From Lederbergia citri (GTDB lineage Bacteria; Bacillota; Bacilli; Bacillales; Bacillaceae_C): a stretch of 64,000 bases of DNA. A model generated the notes under the pieces. The model made no database searches, was not told where the DNA came from, and worked only from the letters and a program-made list of their open reading frames with translations. Below, one piece after another: positions 51,563-61,194 of the stretch; positions within the stretch are counted from its first letter, which is position 1; the number at the start of each line of letters is the position of its first letter. A program made the translations under genes and the position numbers. The stretch is taken from assembly GCF_018343625.1 (NCBI RefSeq), contig NZ_JAGYPG010000004.1, positions 65,102 to 129,101 of the forward strand. The letters run 5' to 3'.

Positions 51563-53017
51563 ATGGAGATAAAAATCGAAAAGATAGACTGGTTGTTTTT
51601 CATTATGTGCTTTTTAGTAGGAGTTATTGCGGAAGAAGCGTTTTTCCGATATCAGATTGGTATTTCCTATATCGTGTTCATCGTAGTATTTTACATCATA
51701 TTTTACTACAGGTTTCGAACGTATTCATTTACGCATCAACGAATTGGATATTTGATATTGATCTCCATATGGTTATTGGCAATAGGTTATTACCTGTATG
51801 ACACAACCCTTTTTTATATGTTAAATATCGTTATCATCCCGGCTCTTGTCATTATTCATCTTTCCTTAATTACTTCTCGGGAAAAAACAGAATGGAGCAA
51901 TGTTCGCTTTATATTTTATTCGGTCCGTCGCGTGTTTGATGGATTAAAGTATAGTGCCATTTTTACAAAATACCTTTCTGGAAAGTTTAAAAAAAGTGTT
52001 AACAAAAAGCATTATGATGTTTGGGTGAAAGTTCTAATTGGACTTATCATATCTGTTCCGTTATTGTTTATCATTCTTAATCTTTTAATTTCAGCCGACA
52101 CTCAATTTGAAAAGCTCATTTCCAACATACCAAGCTTGTTTACATTTAATGGGGAGTATGTCTTTCGTATAATCATTATTCTCATTTGTACGTTCGGATT
52201 CTTCGGCTTTATGGAAAATCTTTGGCAAAAAAATACGAATATTGAGCGTAAGGAAATTAAGCCGATTTCGATGGACGGAATTATCACGATTACGATATTA
52301 CTTCTCCTTGATGTAGTCTATATATTATTTGTTGCTATTCAATTTAAGTATTTTTTCAGCGGTACACTTGATGAAGGATATACTTATGCGGAATATGCGA
52401 GACGTGGTTTCTTTGAATTGCTGTTTGTCACATTGATTAACCTGACTGTAACTACCGGGGTTATCCAATTTATGAACAAAATTCGAGGATTTTTAAAAGG
52501 TGCGATTCGTATAGCTTTAACAATTCTAGTTTTATCGAGTGGAGTACTTCTTGTTTCAGCATTCATGCGTTTGACAATGTATGAGGATGCGTATGGCTTC
52601 ACGTTTACGCGAGTGCTTGCGCATTCGTTTATGATTTTCCTTATGGTGATCCTAGCCTACACATTAATAAAAATCTGGCTTGAAAAACTATCATTATTTC
52701 ACTTTTACTTCATTGCTTCTCTCATTTATTATGTTGGACTCAATGTTGTTAACATTGACAAGTTTGTTGTTGAACGCAATATTGAACGCTATGACCAAAC
52801 AGGAAAAATTGACACTCTTTATTTAAGTAGCTTTTCTTCGGCTGGTCGTTTAGGGTTGATTGAAATTTATATAAAGAATCCTAATGAACCTGATTTGGAG
52901 CACTTGTTAAAGCTGCTGAAGACGGAATTAAGGCCAACAGACTCTTGGCAGTCGCAAAATTATACACGAAACAAAGCATATGAAAAGCTGATGGAGTTGG
53001 ATTTCAGTTCAAAATAA
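51563..53017 (+). CDS. DUF4173/DUF4153-family polytopic membrane protein
   Basis: This 484-residue protein has about eleven hydrophobic segments (for example FFIMCFLVGVIAEEAFFRY, VLIGLIISVPLLFIILNLLI, ILLLLDVVYILFVAIQFKYF) and a short soluble tail with LSSFSSAGRLGLIEIYIKN. The block LFVAIQFKYFFSG ... YAEYARRGFFELLFVTLINL is the mark of the DUF4173 family. Its role is unknown; in Bacillus it often accompanies PadR and HAAS genes. GGAGG precedes the ATG. Confidence 0.82.
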   Translation: MEIKIEKIDWLFFIMCFLVGVIAEEAFFRYQIGISYIVFIVVFYIIFYYRFRTYSFTHQRIGYLILISIWLLAIGYYLYDTTLFYMLNIVIIPALVIIHLSLITSREKTEWSNVRFIFYSVRRVFDGLKYSAIFTKYLSGKFKKSVNKKHYDVWVKVLIGLIISVPLLFIILNLLISADTQFEKLISNIPSLFTFNGEYVFRIIIILICTFGFFGFMENLWQKNTNIERKEIKPISMDGIITITILLLLDVVYILFVAIQFKYFFSGTLDEGYTYAEYARRGFFELLFVTLINLTVTTGVIQFMNKIRGFLKGAIRIALTILVLSSGVLLVSAFMRLTMYEDAYGFTFTRVLAHSFMIFLMVILAYTLIKIWLEKLSLFHFYFIASLIYYVGLNVVNIDKFVVERNIERYDQTGKIDTLYLSSFSSAGRLGLIEIYIKNPNEPDLEHLLKLLKTELRPTDSWQSQNYTRNKAYEKLMELDFSSK

Positions 53018-53031
53018 AAGGAGGAAGGGAA

Positions 53032-53217
53032 ATGTCTAAATTAGGATCTAGTGCAAGACCAGCTGTCTTATGTGTCAATTCAGAGGAAAAAGCAAATGAA
53101 CTTAATGCTGTTTGCGAAGAAATGGGTTGGAAGGTGGTTATTAACATTGATCCAGTAAAGCCCGAAGACATTTCAGATTATCAAAGATTGATGGGGAAAA
53201 AGTTAAAAACAAGATAG
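53032..53217 (+). CDS. Small protein, PBPRA1643/SEC-C-related without the metal motif
   Basis: This 61-residue protein reads LGSSARPAVLCVNSEEKANE, LNAVCEEMGWKVVINIDPVK and PEDISDYQRLM. This resembles the middle part of SWIM/SEC-C family proteins (R.avrv.teekA.e...i....gw...I.v.pdk.EDi.dl..ll), but the Cys-rich SEC-C tail is absent. AAAGGAGGAAGGG precedes the ATG. It begins 14 bases after the DUF4173 gene and ends the operon. Confidence 0.6.
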   Translation: MSKLGSSARPAVLCVNSEEKANELNAVCEEMGWKVVINIDPVKPEDISDYQRLMGKKLKTR

Positions 53218-53262
53218 TCATAGAGCAAATAACAGCGGTTTTATATATTGAAAATAATGGAA

Positions 53263-53295
53263 GGAAGAAGTCCATGTTAGGATTTCTTCCTTTTT
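53263..53295 (+). terminator. Terminator after the PadR-DUF4173 operon
   Basis: GGAAGAAGTCC pairs with GGATTTCTTCC, with one G-T pair, across ATGTTA, followed by TTTTTACT. Confidence 0.8.
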
Positions 53296-53309
53296 ACTAA
53301 TCTATTTTC

Positions 53310-55043
53310 CTATGCCAATTGCTGTTCTGCAAATTCCCTATATAACGCATGAGTTTCTATTAATTCTTGATGTGTCCCGCTTCCGGTTACTTCCCCTTTT
53401 TCTATGAATATGATTTTATCTGCATCGACAATTGTGGATAGCCTATGGGCGATGACGAATGTAGTACGTCCCTCCATAAGACGAGTCAATGCTTTCTGGA
53501 CGATTCCTTCTGATTGGCTGTCTAAACTAGCGGTTGCTTCATCCATCATTAGAATTTTTGGATCTCGTAAGAAGGCTCGTGCAATAGCAATCCGTTGTCT
53601 TTGACCTCCAGATAATTTAACCCCACGTTCGCCAACTTCTGTATCCAAACCATTAGAGAATTCCCTAATAAATTCATCTGCGTAAGCCATTTTCGCAACT
53701 TCCCAAAGTCGTTCATCAGATATTTCTTGCCAATTCTCTAAGCCGTAACATAGATTTTCACGTATTGTTCCGGCCATCATTGCACTTTCCTGGGAAACAT
53801 AACCGATTTGACTGCGCCATGATACGATAGACAAATCTTTAATGGAAGTGTCACCAATTCGAATGTCCCCTGAAGTTGGCTCGTAAAATCGTTCCAATAA
53901 GCCGAACATCGTTGTCTTACCACCACCGCTCGGTCCGGCAAAAGCAATCATTTCACCAGACTGGGCTTCAAATGAAATATTTCGTAAAACTGGCTCATCT
54001 TCACTATAAGCGAATGAAACATTATCAACATGGACGGGTTTATTCGTTATATCAATGTCTAATCCGTCTTGACCTTCTTCTAATTGTAATTCCAAAATAT
54101 TAATAATTCTTTCCGTTGCCCCCTTTGCCTTTTGTAATTGGGTGAAAAACATTGCGAAGGTGGTGACGGGCATAATGATTTGGAAAAGATAGAGCAGAAA
54201 AGCAATCAGCGAACCAGTGGACATTGTTCCACTCGCTACACGCATCCCACCGTATCCAATGATTATCACTATGACGAGCATAATGACAAACTGCATGATG
54301 GGTGCTATTAAAGCAAAGACACGCGCTTCTTTTAAACCAAAACTAAGTAATTTTTGAATGCCAGACAGCCCTTGTTTCTCTTCATATTGTTCAGCAGTCG
54401 ATGCTTTCATTAATCGAATTTCACTAAGTGTTTGCTGAATATGACCAGTAAATATAGCTGTTTCATCTTGTAGACCCCGAGATATTTTTGCCATTTGTCG
54501 ACCAAGTGGAAACATCACCAAAATTGTAATCGGAACGGCAATCAACATCATAAGTGTCATTTTCCAATCCATAATCAATAAGATGGAAACTGCACCGATG
54601 ATGGAAATAATTCCTGTAATAAATTGCGGGAAATGCTGCGAAATTAATTCTCTTACAATACTTGTATCATTTATAACTCTGCTAACCGTCTCTCCACTTG
54701 ATGTTTTATCGAAATAGCTAACTGGCAAGCGTACGAGCTTTAGCCACATGCGATCTCGAAGCCTGGCGACGATTTTTTGACCAACTGAAGTTAGTAAGTA
54801 AAGAGATAATCCACTAATAATCGCTTGAGCGATGAATGCGACACCAATCGCAATGATCAGAGGGACGCTCAACATAGACAATGAAAAGCCATCCACTAAA
54901 TTTTTTGTAAGGATGGGAACGACCAGACCTGCCAGTGTTGTAATCAAACTGGCAATCAATCCGAATGTTAGTGCTAACTTCGGAATGTTCGTTGATAAAA
55001 TAAGGGAGATAAAAGGCTTAAGACTATTTTGTTTATTTTTCAT
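53310..55043 (-). CDS. bmrA: Multidrug ABC exporter, BmrA-like
   Basis: This 577-residue half-transporter joins a six-helix membrane domain and an ATPase. It follows B. subtilis BmrA: SILGLVVPILTKNLVDGFSL-like N-terminus, LPVSYFDKTSSGETVSRVIN, then Walker A AFAGPSGGGKTTMFGLLERF, Q-loop IGYVSQESAMMAGTIRENLC, signature VKLSGGQRQRIAIARAFLRD, Walker B ILMMDEATASLDSQSE and H-loop FVIAHRLSTIVDADKI. It should work as a homodimer that expels drugs. It is the last gene of a minus-strand operon, 11 bases after the sensor kinase, with AGGAG before its ATG, so expression is probably set by that two-component system. Confidence 0.9.
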   Translation of the reverse strand: MKNKQNSLKPFISLILSTNIPKLALTFGLIASLITTLAGLVVPILTKNLVDGFSLSMLSVPLIIAIGVAFIAQAIISGLSLYLLTSVGQKIVARLRDRMWLKLVRLPVSYFDKTSSGETVSRVINDTSIVRELISQHFPQFITGIISIIGAVSILLIMDWKMTLMMLIAVPITILVMFPLGRQMAKISRGLQDETAIFTGHIQQTLSEIRLMKASTAEQYEEKQGLSGIQKLLSFGLKEARVFALIAPIMQFVIMLVIVIIIGYGGMRVASGTMSTGSLIAFLLYLFQIIMPVTTFAMFFTQLQKAKGATERIINILELQLEEGQDGLDIDITNKPVHVDNVSFAYSEDEPVLRNISFEAQSGEMIAFAGPSGGGKTTMFGLLERFYEPTSGDIRIGDTSIKDLSIVSWRSQIGYVSQESAMMAGTIRENLCYGLENWQEISDERLWEVAKMAYADEFIREFSNGLDTEVGERGVKLSGGQRQRIAIARAFLRDPKILMMDEATASLDSQSEGIVQKALTRLMEGRTTFVIAHRLSTIVDADKIIFIEKGEVTGSGTHQELIETHALYREFAEQQLA

Positions 55044-55054
55044 GTAGGTGACTC

Positions 55055-56125
55055 CTATTCTTTTTCGTGATGAGCAGGGAAAGTAACGATGAAAGTCGAT
55101 CCTTCGTTCTGTTTACTTGTCACACTTACTGTCCCGCCATGCATATCAATGATTTTTTTGACAATGGAGAGGCCCAGTCCGCTTCCACTTATATTTCGAT
55201 TTCGTGATTTATCGGCTTTATAAAAACGTTCAAACAGATGGAGTTGATCCTTTTCAGCAATACCTATTCCAGTATCAGTGATCGTAACGGCTACATCTCC
55301 ATTTAGGTTAGAGATTTTTATGCTAATGGTTCCACCATCTGGTGTAAATTTAATCGCGTTATTAAGCAAGTTCATCCAAACCTGATCTAGTAAATCCTGG
55401 TCAGCAATAATATTCATTTTATCTAAGGAAAGATCGAATTCGATTTCCTTTGCCGACCATTGTGGTTCACATGCCAGAACAATATGCTGCAGTTGTTTGT
55501 CTAAACGATATTCTTTTAATTCAAAAGGATATTGGGAAGATTCTAAAGATGTCAGTTTAAGTAAATTATCGCTTAGTTTGGATAATCGCTGACTTTCTGT
55601 CTCGATAATTGTAAGATAGTGTAATCTTTCATTATGTTTAAGTTGTTCATTTTGTAAAGCTCGGGCAAAACCGCTAATAGAAGTAAGGGGAGACTGAATT
55701 TCATGTGAAACGTTTGATACAAACTCTTGGCGCATTTGTTCCAATTGACCTAATTCCCGTGACATATAATTGATATTGTCGACGATTTGAGAAAATGGAT
55801 CATCCCGAAATTCATGTCCTGAAATTTTGCTTAATCTAACATTATAATCCCCTCTAGCAATCTGCCTCATCGCATTAATAATGGACTGAATAAATTCTAT
55901 ATGTCTTTGCCTTTGGCGAGAAAAAATACGAGAGATAAGAAACATGCAGCAGCCGAAAATAAAAAATCCTAACAATGAATTAATAAGTTGAATGAGAAAA
56001 CTGTTTAGTTTTATATTTATATAACTAGAGAAGGAATCAGTTAAAAAATAGGCTGCAGACCAACAGATTAATAACAACAGGATGATGGATAAAAAACCAA
56101 AAAACATTTTGATGCGAAATTTCAT
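55055..56125 (-). CDS. Sensor histidine kinase
   Basis: This 356-residue membrane kinase has two helices at the N-terminus (MFFGFLSIILLLLICWSAAY and FLIQLINSLLGFFIFGCCMF) with only a short outer loop, then a HAMP-like stretch (ARGDYNVRLSKISG), the H-box FVSNVSHEIQSPLTSISGFA, N-box QVWMNLLNNAIKFTPDGG and G-boxes ITDTGIGIAEKD and SGSGLGLSIVKKIIDMHGG. The small outer loop suggests sensing in or via the membrane. It overlaps the regulator gene by four bases (ATGA). Confidence 0.92.
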   Translation of the reverse strand: MKFRIKMFFGFLSIILLLLICWSAAYFLTDSFSSYINIKLNSFLIQLINSLLGFFIFGCCMFLISRIFSRQRQRHIEFIQSIINAMRQIARGDYNVRLSKISGHEFRDDPFSQIVDNINYMSRELGQLEQMRQEFVSNVSHEIQSPLTSISGFARALQNEQLKHNERLHYLTIIETESQRLSKLSDNLLKLTSLESSQYPFELKEYRLDKQLQHIVLACEPQWSAKEIEFDLSLDKMNIIADQDLLDQVWMNLLNNAIKFTPDGGTISIKISNLNGDVAVTITDTGIGIAEKDQLHLFERFYKADKSRNRNISGSGLGLSIVKKIIDMHGGTVSVTSKQNEGSTFIVTFPAHHEKE

Positions 56126-56802
56126 GATTTTATCTCCAATCGATACCCTAATCCACGAATCGTCTTTATTTGAAAATCATATTGATTGTCTGGAAATCGT
56201 CCGCGGATTCGTTTTATATGAACGTCTACTGTACGGTCATCCCCTTCATAATCATAGCCCCATATTTTTTCGATTAATTGTTCGCGTGTGAAAGTTTTTC
56301 CAGGATAACTCGCTAATAAATAGAGCAGTTCAAATTCCTTTCTCGGCAGATCAAATAGGTTGCCATCGGATACCGCTTCATACGTTTTACGATTTAAAAG
56401 CAGATTGCCAATTTGTACACGTTGAGAAATGGAAACCTGATAACGTTTCAAGAGTGCTTTTACACGAGCGACAAGTTCAAGTGGTTCAAAAGGTTTTACT
56501 AAATAATCGTCTGTGCCCATTTCAAATCCCTTTAACTTTTGTGAGGTCTCTCTTTTTGCTGTAAGCATAAGCAGAGGAAAATCATAAAAAGTTCTGATTT
56601 CACGACATAGCTCCCAACCATCCATGTTCGGCATCATAATATCCAAAATCACCATATCTACCTGCTCTGAGTCAATAATGGAAAGGGCCTCGACACCATC
56701 AGAAGCTTCAAAGATAATAAATCCCTCATTCCGCAAGAGAAGACTTACTAATTCCCGAATATATGAGTCATCATCAACAATTAAGATTTTCGGCATATTC
56801 AT
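56122..56802 (-). CDS. OmpR-family response regulator
   Basis: This 226-residue protein has a receiver domain (KILIVDDDSYIRELVSLLLR, phospho-Asp in MVILDIMMPNMDGWEL, Lys in DDYLVKPFEPLELVARVKAL) and a winged-helix DNA-binding domain (RKEFELLYLLASYPGKTFTR, EQLIEKIWGYDYEGDDRTVD, VHIKRIRGRF, IKTIRGLGYRLE). First gene of the operon with the kinase and the BmrA-like exporter. The 180-base gap to the divergent deacetylase gene should hold both promoters. Confidence 0.93.
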   Translation of the reverse strand: MNMPKILIVDDDSYIRELVSLLLRNEGFIIFEASDGVEALSIIDSEQVDMVILDIMMPNMDGWELCREIRTFYDFPLLMLTAKRETSQKLKGFEMGTDDYLVKPFEPLELVARVKALLKRYQVSISQRVQIGNLLLNRKTYEAVSDGNLFDLPRKEFELLYLLASYPGKTFTREQLIEKIWGYDYEGDDRTVDVHIKRIRGRFPDNQYDFQIKTIRGLGYRLEIKS

Positions 56803-56999
56803 TCAACCCTTTATTTTAAATGGTAAAAAGATGATTAAAAAGATTATGGTGCTCTCATCTAACATAACTAATCTTACAATATCTTTATGAACTCAATGTG
56901 AACTTTTCTGTGATAAGTCAATATTAGGAGTTTCATGTATAACTCTATTCATGATTGGAAAAATAAAAGAATTGTTGCCCTAGTTTGGAGGAGATATGT

Positions 57000-57764
57000 A
57001 TGCTGCGCAGAAGACAACTAATCACTGTTTTTGTTGCATTTATGTTAATTCTTTCTTGGAGAAATACGGAATATGTAAAAGCTGTAAACCAAGATCCTAC
57101 AAATGACGGATTTAAAGTGCCAATTCTAATGTATCATTCCATAGACGAATTTAAAGGAAATGGATACAAAGAACTTTTTATAACGCCGGAAAATTTTGAA
57201 GAGCAAATGACATACTTAAAAGTAGAAGGATTTACCCCAATCACATTTGATGATATTACAAACCTTGAAAATATAAAGAAACCAATATTAATTACGTTGG
57301 ACGATGGTTATAAGAATAACATGAATGCCTTCCATATTTTAAAGACGCTTAATGATTCAACTTTTCAGGCGAAGGCAACAATCTTTATGGTAGGAAGGAA
57401 AATTGATACGAAAAGTGGACTTTCGAGAAGTCAATTAAGGGAAATGAGCGATTCGGGGATAATTTCTATTCAATCACATACGGAAACACATCCGGATCTA
57501 AGGGAAACTCTATACTACCGTACAGAATTAAGGGATATTAAAACAAAATTGGAGGAAATAACCGGGAGAGAGGTTACAGCCCTCGCCTATCCAGCAGGTC
57601 AATATAACGACAAAGTAATCGAAGAAACGAAAAAAATTTATCAATATGCTGTTACTACAAAACCAGGGATAGCGAACATTTCGGAGTCCTTGTATGAAAT
57701 GAAGAGAGTGCGAATTAATAATAGTACAACATTGCTTGAATTTAAAAATTTAGTTAATCCTTAA
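57000..57764 (+). CDS. Secreted polysaccharide deacetylase
   Basis: This protein of about 254 residues starts with MLRRRQLITVFVAFMLILSW, a signal peptide or anchor, and carries a NodB domain: VPILMYHSIDEFKGNGYKEL, PILITLDDGYKNNMNAFHIL with the catalytic and metal Asp pair, ISIQSHTETHPDLRETLYYR with the metal His pair, and ALAYPAGQYNDKVIEETKK. Members remove acetyl groups from peptidoglycan or exopolysaccharide. ATG 57000 follows GGAGGAG by seven bases; TTG 56985 would add five residues. It is divergent from the two-component/exporter operon. Confidence 0.9.
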   Translation: MLRRRQLITVFVAFMLILSWRNTEYVKAVNQDPTNDGFKVPILMYHSIDEFKGNGYKELFITPENFEEQMTYLKVEGFTPITFDDITNLENIKKPILITLDDGYKNNMNAFHILKTLNDSTFQAKATIFMVGRKIDTKSGLSRSQLREMSDSGIISIQSHTETHPDLRETLYYRTELRDIKTKLEEITGREVTALAYPAGQYNDKVIEETKKIYQYAVTTKPGIANISESLYEMKRVRINNSTTLLEFKNLVNP

Positions 57765-58074
57765 GATAACGATTCTGGTAAAATTTTCTAATATTCTAAT
57801 AAGTTTAGTTCTGAGCTGCTCATACGAAGAAGAAGGCGCCTAAGCCACTTCACTATTTTTCAAAGATCTTTTAATCCTAGTAAAACGATACAATTTGCCA
57901 AGCCTTTGAAAGTTTGAGAAATGATTTAAAACATTATCCTCTAAAGGAATAACGGAACTGTATCCCTTAAATATGAGATTCGATTTTCTAAATTATACAT
58001 AGTCATTTACAACTATAACTCTATCCATATATTATGTTAATAAAGGATGTATTAAAAAAGATTGGATTGTTTAT
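57765..58074. other. Gene-free stretch before the GGDEF-EAL gene
   Basis: No gene, clear terminator or repeat is seen. The start region of the next gene lacks a strong ribosome binding site (TTGGATTGTTTAT). Confidence 0.4.
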
Positions 58075-60681
58075 ATGTCTAAATTTATTAAATGGAATAG
58101 TGAAGTTCTGCTTTTTGTTCTTTTATTAGGATTAATTTTTTTATCCGCAAGCTTTAACATGACATTTATATATGGGATTTTATTTACTTTTACAAGTGTT
58201 TTCTTATTTTTAATGCTACGCCTTTTCGGCCTGCCTCATGCTGTGATCGCAGGTTTACTCGCCTTTGTCTTTATACCTCACCACTATTCTTATGTAGCTC
58301 TGCATGCTTTATTAATAGTAGAAATCTTGTTTGTAGGTAATTTTTTTCGTAAAGGCAGAAGAGCGAAAATGTTTTTTGTGGATGCTTTTTTCTGGATGAC
58401 GATTGGTTTCATTGGAATTTTATTCATTAATCATACCTATTTGACTGGAAGTTCTCTTTATTTTGTCATAAGTAAAACGATTGTTAATGGTTTATTCAAT
58501 GTCTTAGTTGCAGATATGCTTTTAGCATATGTTCCTTTCTATAAATTCTTTAAAAATAATAAGATTAATCGTAATAATGTTTCTATTCATCAGTTTTTAT
58601 CTCATATTACGTTTATCTCCATCCTTATTCCTTTCTTTTTTAGTGTTGTGGCAAATGTCTGGAATGCCAAGGATTCTTTAGTTCAAGATCATATTAATGA
58701 TGTAAAAAAGAGTGTAAATTTAATAAACAGTGAAATATCGAATTGGAAGAAGGAAGATTTACAAACTAGTAAGTTAAATGATGTGGTTCAACGTTACCAA
58801 ACCAATGATTTTGATACCACTATCATCGATGCGAATAATCTTGTGTATGCATCGACTTCAACGAACATTTCTATTCAAAGTGTATACGATTGGAAAACTA
58901 ATTTTGATTTATATAAAAAAGAAAAAGATTACATAGTTATTTTACCAAAGGGCGATGATGGCCACCCGTTTCGTAAATGGAGTAGAGGATATTATTTATA
59001 TACAGAAGAAATTGAACCACTCTCTATGAAAATAATGGTCCAAATACCAATCTCTCAATATCAAAGTATTCTTTATAACATTTTCTTGAAGCAACTTGGA
59101 TATTCAGTGCTGTTTGCAATTTTCATCATTATGTTTGTACAGAAGGTCAGTGGAATTTTCATGAATAATATTAGACAGCTGACATTGGCAACGACCCACC
59201 TGCCGCAAAAACTCGTTCAAAATGAAGAAATTGAATGGCCACAAGGGCATGTTTCCGAGTTGCGGATGCTTTCAAAAAACTTAAGAGAAATGGCAGAAAA
59301 GCTGGGGGAATTATTTCGTGAAAGCAATGAGATGAATAATAAATTGAAGGAGCAGACAGAGCAATTAATAGAATCCGAGTTTAGATTAAATCATTTAGCT
59401 TTTTATGATGTGTTGACCGGGCTCCCTAATCGTAGGCATTTCCAAGATTATGTAAATGGATTGATTTATACCCAACCATCTAAACAATTTGCTGTTATTT
59501 TTATTGATATAAATCAATTTAAGCAAGTCAACGATACGATTGGACACATGGCAGGTGACCAACTACTTCAACTAGTTGCAGACCAGCTTCGCATATTCCA
59601 CAACGAGCGCAGCTATATTTTCAGGTTAGGCGGAGATGAATTTGTTATTGTTTTTAGTTTGGAAAAGAAAGAAGAAGTACATGAAATGCTGGAGCAAATG
59701 CAAAAAGAATTTTCATCTCCATTCACGATTCAAGGTCATTTGCTTTATGTGACAGCGAGTATTGGTATTAGCATATATCCTGAAAATGGTGAGGATATCG
59801 ATAGTCTTGTTAAAAGCGCTGATATTGCAATGTATCATTCAAAAGAAAAAGGAGGATCTGTCGCACACTTTTTCAATGAATCGATGCGGAATAAATATGA
59901 GGATCGTCTCCTAATTGAAAATTCATTGAGGCTAGTTGTCGATAAAGGAGATTTTGATCTATACTACCAACCTAAATTTCAATTTGGCAAAATTACCAGT
60001 ATGGAAGCATTAATTCGCTGGATTGATCCTGAACTTGGATTTGTTTCACCGGGCACCTTTATCCCTATTGCAGAGGAAATAGGGTTAATCTTACAAATTG
60101 ATCGTTGGTCCTTAATCCATGCCTGTAAACAAAATAAAGAGTGGCAAGATCAAGGTTATCCTAAAATTCCTGTTTCCGTAAACATTTCAGCGAAACAGTT
60201 TCAACAAGATTCATTAGTTTCAATGGTGAAAGAAGCGTTGGAAGTATCCGGTTTGGCACCAGAATATATTAAGCTAGAAATTACGGAAAGTGTTTTTATA
60301 AAAAATTTGGATTATGTAGCGAATATTGTTAAGCAATTAAAGGAAATTGGTGTGAAAATATCGATTGATGATTTTGGAAAGGGCTATTCCTCTTTATATC
60401 CATTATTACAGCTGCCAATCGATGAAATTAAAATTGACCGTCAGTTCATATCAGATATCGATCAGATGATGAAAAAGTCGCGATTAGTTCAGTCGATTCT
60501 TAGCATGGCAAAAGGACTTCAACTTAACGTTGTGGCGGAAGGCATCGAAACAATTGGCGAAAAAAATACATTAATGCAAATGGGCTGTGATGAGCTCCAA
60601 GGTTATTTGTTCAGCCCGCCTGTTAATGCCCAAGAAATGGAAACGTTGCTATCTGAATATTTATCAAAAAAATATATATGA
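58075..60681 (+). CDS. Membrane GGDEF-EAL cyclic-di-GMP protein
   Basis: This 868-residue protein has about six N-terminal membrane helices (residues 10-200), an outer sensor segment (about 205-335: KSVNLINSEISNWKKEDLQT ... YDWKTNFDLYKKEKDYIVIL), another helix near 340-358 and a HAMP-like linker with coiled coil. The GGDEF domain (about 440-600) has DVLTGLPNRRHF and an intact RLGGDEFVIVF at about 516, so it could make cyclic-di-GMP. The EAL domain (about 620-860) has MEALIRWIDPE at about 642, VNISAKQFQQ, LEITES, IDDFGKGYSS and VAEGIET, so cleavage residues are present too. Which activity dominates cannot be told. A terminator follows. Confidence 0.92.
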   Translation: MSKFIKWNSEVLLFVLLLGLIFLSASFNMTFIYGILFTFTSVFLFLMLRLFGLPHAVIAGLLAFVFIPHHYSYVALHALLIVEILFVGNFFRKGRRAKMFFVDAFFWMTIGFIGILFINHTYLTGSSLYFVISKTIVNGLFNVLVADMLLAYVPFYKFFKNNKINRNNVSIHQFLSHITFISILIPFFFSVVANVWNAKDSLVQDHINDVKKSVNLINSEISNWKKEDLQTSKLNDVVQRYQTNDFDTTIIDANNLVYASTSTNISIQSVYDWKTNFDLYKKEKDYIVILPKGDDGHPFRKWSRGYYLYTEEIEPLSMKIMVQIPISQYQSILYNIFLKQLGYSVLFAIFIIMFVQKVSGIFMNNIRQLTLATTHLPQKLVQNEEIEWPQGHVSELRMLSKNLREMAEKLGELFRESNEMNNKLKEQTEQLIESEFRLNHLAFYDVLTGLPNRRHFQDYVNGLIYTQPSKQFAVIFIDINQFKQVNDTIGHMAGDQLLQLVADQLRIFHNERSYIFRLGGDEFVIVFSLEKKEEVHEMLEQMQKEFSSPFTIQGHLLYVTASIGISIYPENGEDIDSLVKSADIAMYHSKEKGGSVAHFFNESMRNKYEDRLLIENSLRLVVDKGDFDLYYQPKFQFGKITSMEALIRWIDPELGFVSPGTFIPIAEEIGLILQIDRWSLIHACKQNKEWQDQGYPKIPVSVNISAKQFQQDSLVSMVKEALEVSGLAPEYIKLEITESVFIKNLDYVANIVKQLKEIGVKISIDDFGKGYSSLYPLLQLPIDEIKIDRQFISDIDQMMKKSRLVQSILSMAKGLQLNVVAEGIETIGEKNTLMQMGCDELQGYLFSPPVNAQEMETLLSEYLSKKYI

Positions 60682-60696
60682 ACCTGAAACGAAACT

Positions 60697-60724
60697 GCTG
60701 TCTTAAGAGGACAGCTTTTTTGTT
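60697..60724 (+). terminator. Terminator of the GGDEF-EAL gene
   Basis: GCTGTCTTAAGAGGACAGC, a compact stem, followed by TTTTTTGTTTTC; 15 bases after the stop. Confidence 0.85.
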
Positions 60725-60777
60725 TTCTAGGAAATTTTATATGGAACCTTGTGGCTAACTTTAAAAAGGTAGTTCCC

Positions 60778-61083
60778 GTCTAGCTCCAACGCCTAGCGAC
60801 TAGCAAACTTTCAGTTTCTTCCTACGATAAGTCAACATCGACTCGCCTTTTAATGTCCAGCTACGCCAGCCCCTCGAGGTCAAATAACCTGAGGCAATAA
60901 AGTCAAAGAGCGTCTTTTTTGCCTCAGAACATTTGCTTTTCGTGGCTCACCGTGTTTCCTTTATCTCGTCAGAACCCTAGAGGGGAACGTCGACGTTGCC
61001 ACTTCCCTGTGGCAACGTCGACGGACCCACATCCTGTGGGCCTGTACGTCGCTGAACAGGCGCTTGCGCTTTTGTTCTTTTCA
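60778..61083. repeat. Dispersed intergenic repeat, copy A
   Basis: This copy opens with GTCTAGCTCC and CGACTAGCAAACTT, continues with GTCAACATCGACTCG and CGTGTTTCCTTTATCTC, and ends with ACGTCG-TGA-CAGGCGCTTGCGCTTTT-like sequence. The same blocks in the same order recur at 61195-61350. Copy A carries two extra hairpins: CGTCGACGTTGCCAC/GTGGCAACGTCGACG (60988-61023) and CCCACA/TGTGGG (61025-61039). Sequences of this style are scattered between genes in many Bacillaceae, from memory. No coding role is seen. Confidence 0.75.
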
Positions 61084-61167
61084 TCGGAAAGATTTTCCCA
61101 TGTGAACTCTACAGTCAATTTGCTATACTTAATAAAGTTGAATATTTTAAAATCAATGGTAGTGTCA

Positions 61168-61181
61168 AGCTCCGGAGCTTA
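61168..61181. repeat. Perfect 14-bp palindrome between repeat copies
   Basis: AAGCTCCGGAGCTT, followed by ACGCTTTTCT, which also ends copy B. It may be a third, shortened copy of the dispersed repeat. Confidence 0.55.
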
Positions 61182-61194
61182 CGCTTTTCTAATG

